Source: Bacteroidota bacterium
GTDB lineage: Bacteria; Bacteroidota; Bacteroidia; Chitinophagales; Saprospiraceae
DNA length: 64,000 nucleotides
Direction of reading: 5' to 3'
NCBI GenBank assembly: GCA_024743405.1
Contig: JANSWP010000011.1
Location: 1 to 64,000, forward strand
Made by a program: the position numbers and the translations under genes. Position 1 is the first letter of the stretch. Every line of letters begins with the position of its first letter. The notes beneath the pieces are model-generated. The model made no database searches. It was not told the origin of the DNA and saw nothing but the letters and a program-made list of their open reading frames with translations. Positions 63,763-64,000 of this stretch are shown in pieces.

Positions 63763-64000
63763 CAAATTGCCAAGCCCGATATTCTGACCAAGAAAAAGTA
63801 TCGTTGGCAAGCATAAAGCCACAGTGCCCGCCCTTTTTAGGGTTTTCTAAATGGATGAAAGGATGCTTTTCGCAAATGTTTTTTGGTGAACATTCGGGGG
63901 TAAGAATAGGATCATTTTGAGCATTGACCAATAGGGTAGGAATAGTTATGCCAGGCATGAAATTTTTAGCAGATGCATATTCATAAAAAGCATCTGCACT
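63740..64000 (-). CDS. YheT-like alpha/beta-hydrolase, C-terminal part only
   Basis: The last 86 residues of a gene that continues past the right edge. SADAFYEYASAKNFMPGITIPTLLVNAQNDPILTPEC matches the C-terminal part of YheT/UPF0017 hydrolases, with the catalytic Asp in AQNDP and the His in KKGGHCGFML. These are esterase-like enzymes of uncertain substrate. The last residues (KGEGHK) are encoded within the palindromic repeat. Catalytic Ser and start are outside the window. Confidence 0.85.
   Translation of the reverse strand, partial: SADAFYEYASAKNFMPGITIPTLLVNAQNDPILTPECSPKNICEKHPFIHLENPKKGGHCGFMLANDTFSWSEYRAWQFVKGEGHK

Overview
The window is AT-rich chromosomal DNA from a member of the Bacteroidota, most likely a Saprospiria-type marine or freshwater bacterium. 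Three things point there. Six proteins end in a type IX secretion (T9SS) type A C-terminal domain built around an FPNP/YPNP motif. Two giant proteins carry SprB-type repeats and there are GldA and GldF/GldG gliding genes. Several promoters look like the Bacteroidota form TAnnTTTG rather than the E. coli form. The family assignment is inference. No rRNA, tRNA, CRISPR array, phage or conjugative module is visible.

Layout. 1-3.4 kb: housekeeping genes (FKBP isomerase lipoprotein, NrnA-type DHH phosphoesterase, nucleoside diphosphate kinase, dephospho-CoA kinase). 3.7-9.5 kb: a 1960-aa SprB-repeat surface protein. 9.8-14.2 kb: a DUF3078-like outer-membrane protein, a MITE-like element, a lipoprotein, a DUF2807 protein, a CPA1 Na+/H+ antiporter and acylphosphatase. 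14.4-20.2 kb: secreted unknowns, an exported TPR-CHAT putative protease and a GH20-like glycosidase. 20.3-27.4 kb: an SLC12-like transporter, a DinB/DUF1569 protein, small membrane ORFs and leucyl-tRNA synthetase. 27.7-43 kb: a second SprB-repeat giant (about 2009 aa), a DUF6580 membrane protein, an aldo/keto reductase, a T9SS-exported subtilase and esterase, and a neopullulanase-like GH13. 43.1-47 kb: a very large helicase-like ATPase with a degenerate nuclease-like tail. 47.4-53.7 kb: a MORN lipoprotein, then gldA, a gldF-gldG fusion, a DUF4340 gene and a beta-barrel gene. 53.9-58.4 kb: a GNAT gene, then a likely four-gene operon of Kazal inhibitor lipoprotein, beta-barrel, Kdo transferase and heptose kinase. 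58.5-64 kb: two T9SS cargo proteins and the 3' end of a YheT-like hydrolase.

How they may work together. The Gld ABC genes, the two giant SprB-like proteins, the T9SS cargo enzymes and the LPS-core genes (type A cargo is normally attached to an LPS glycan) all serve the cell surface: gliding or adhesion plus extracellular degradation of protein, ester and glycan.

The most unusual non-coding structure is a set of 120-280 bp nested palindromes placed directly after stop codons. The best-defined family has three good copies near 36.1, 53.7 and 63.6 kb, with a compensatory base change in the inner hairpin. In two cases the repeat arm supplies the last residues of the neighbouring protein. A separate roughly 156-bp MITE-like element has 14-bp perfect terminal inverted repeats, and a second copy is cut by the window start.
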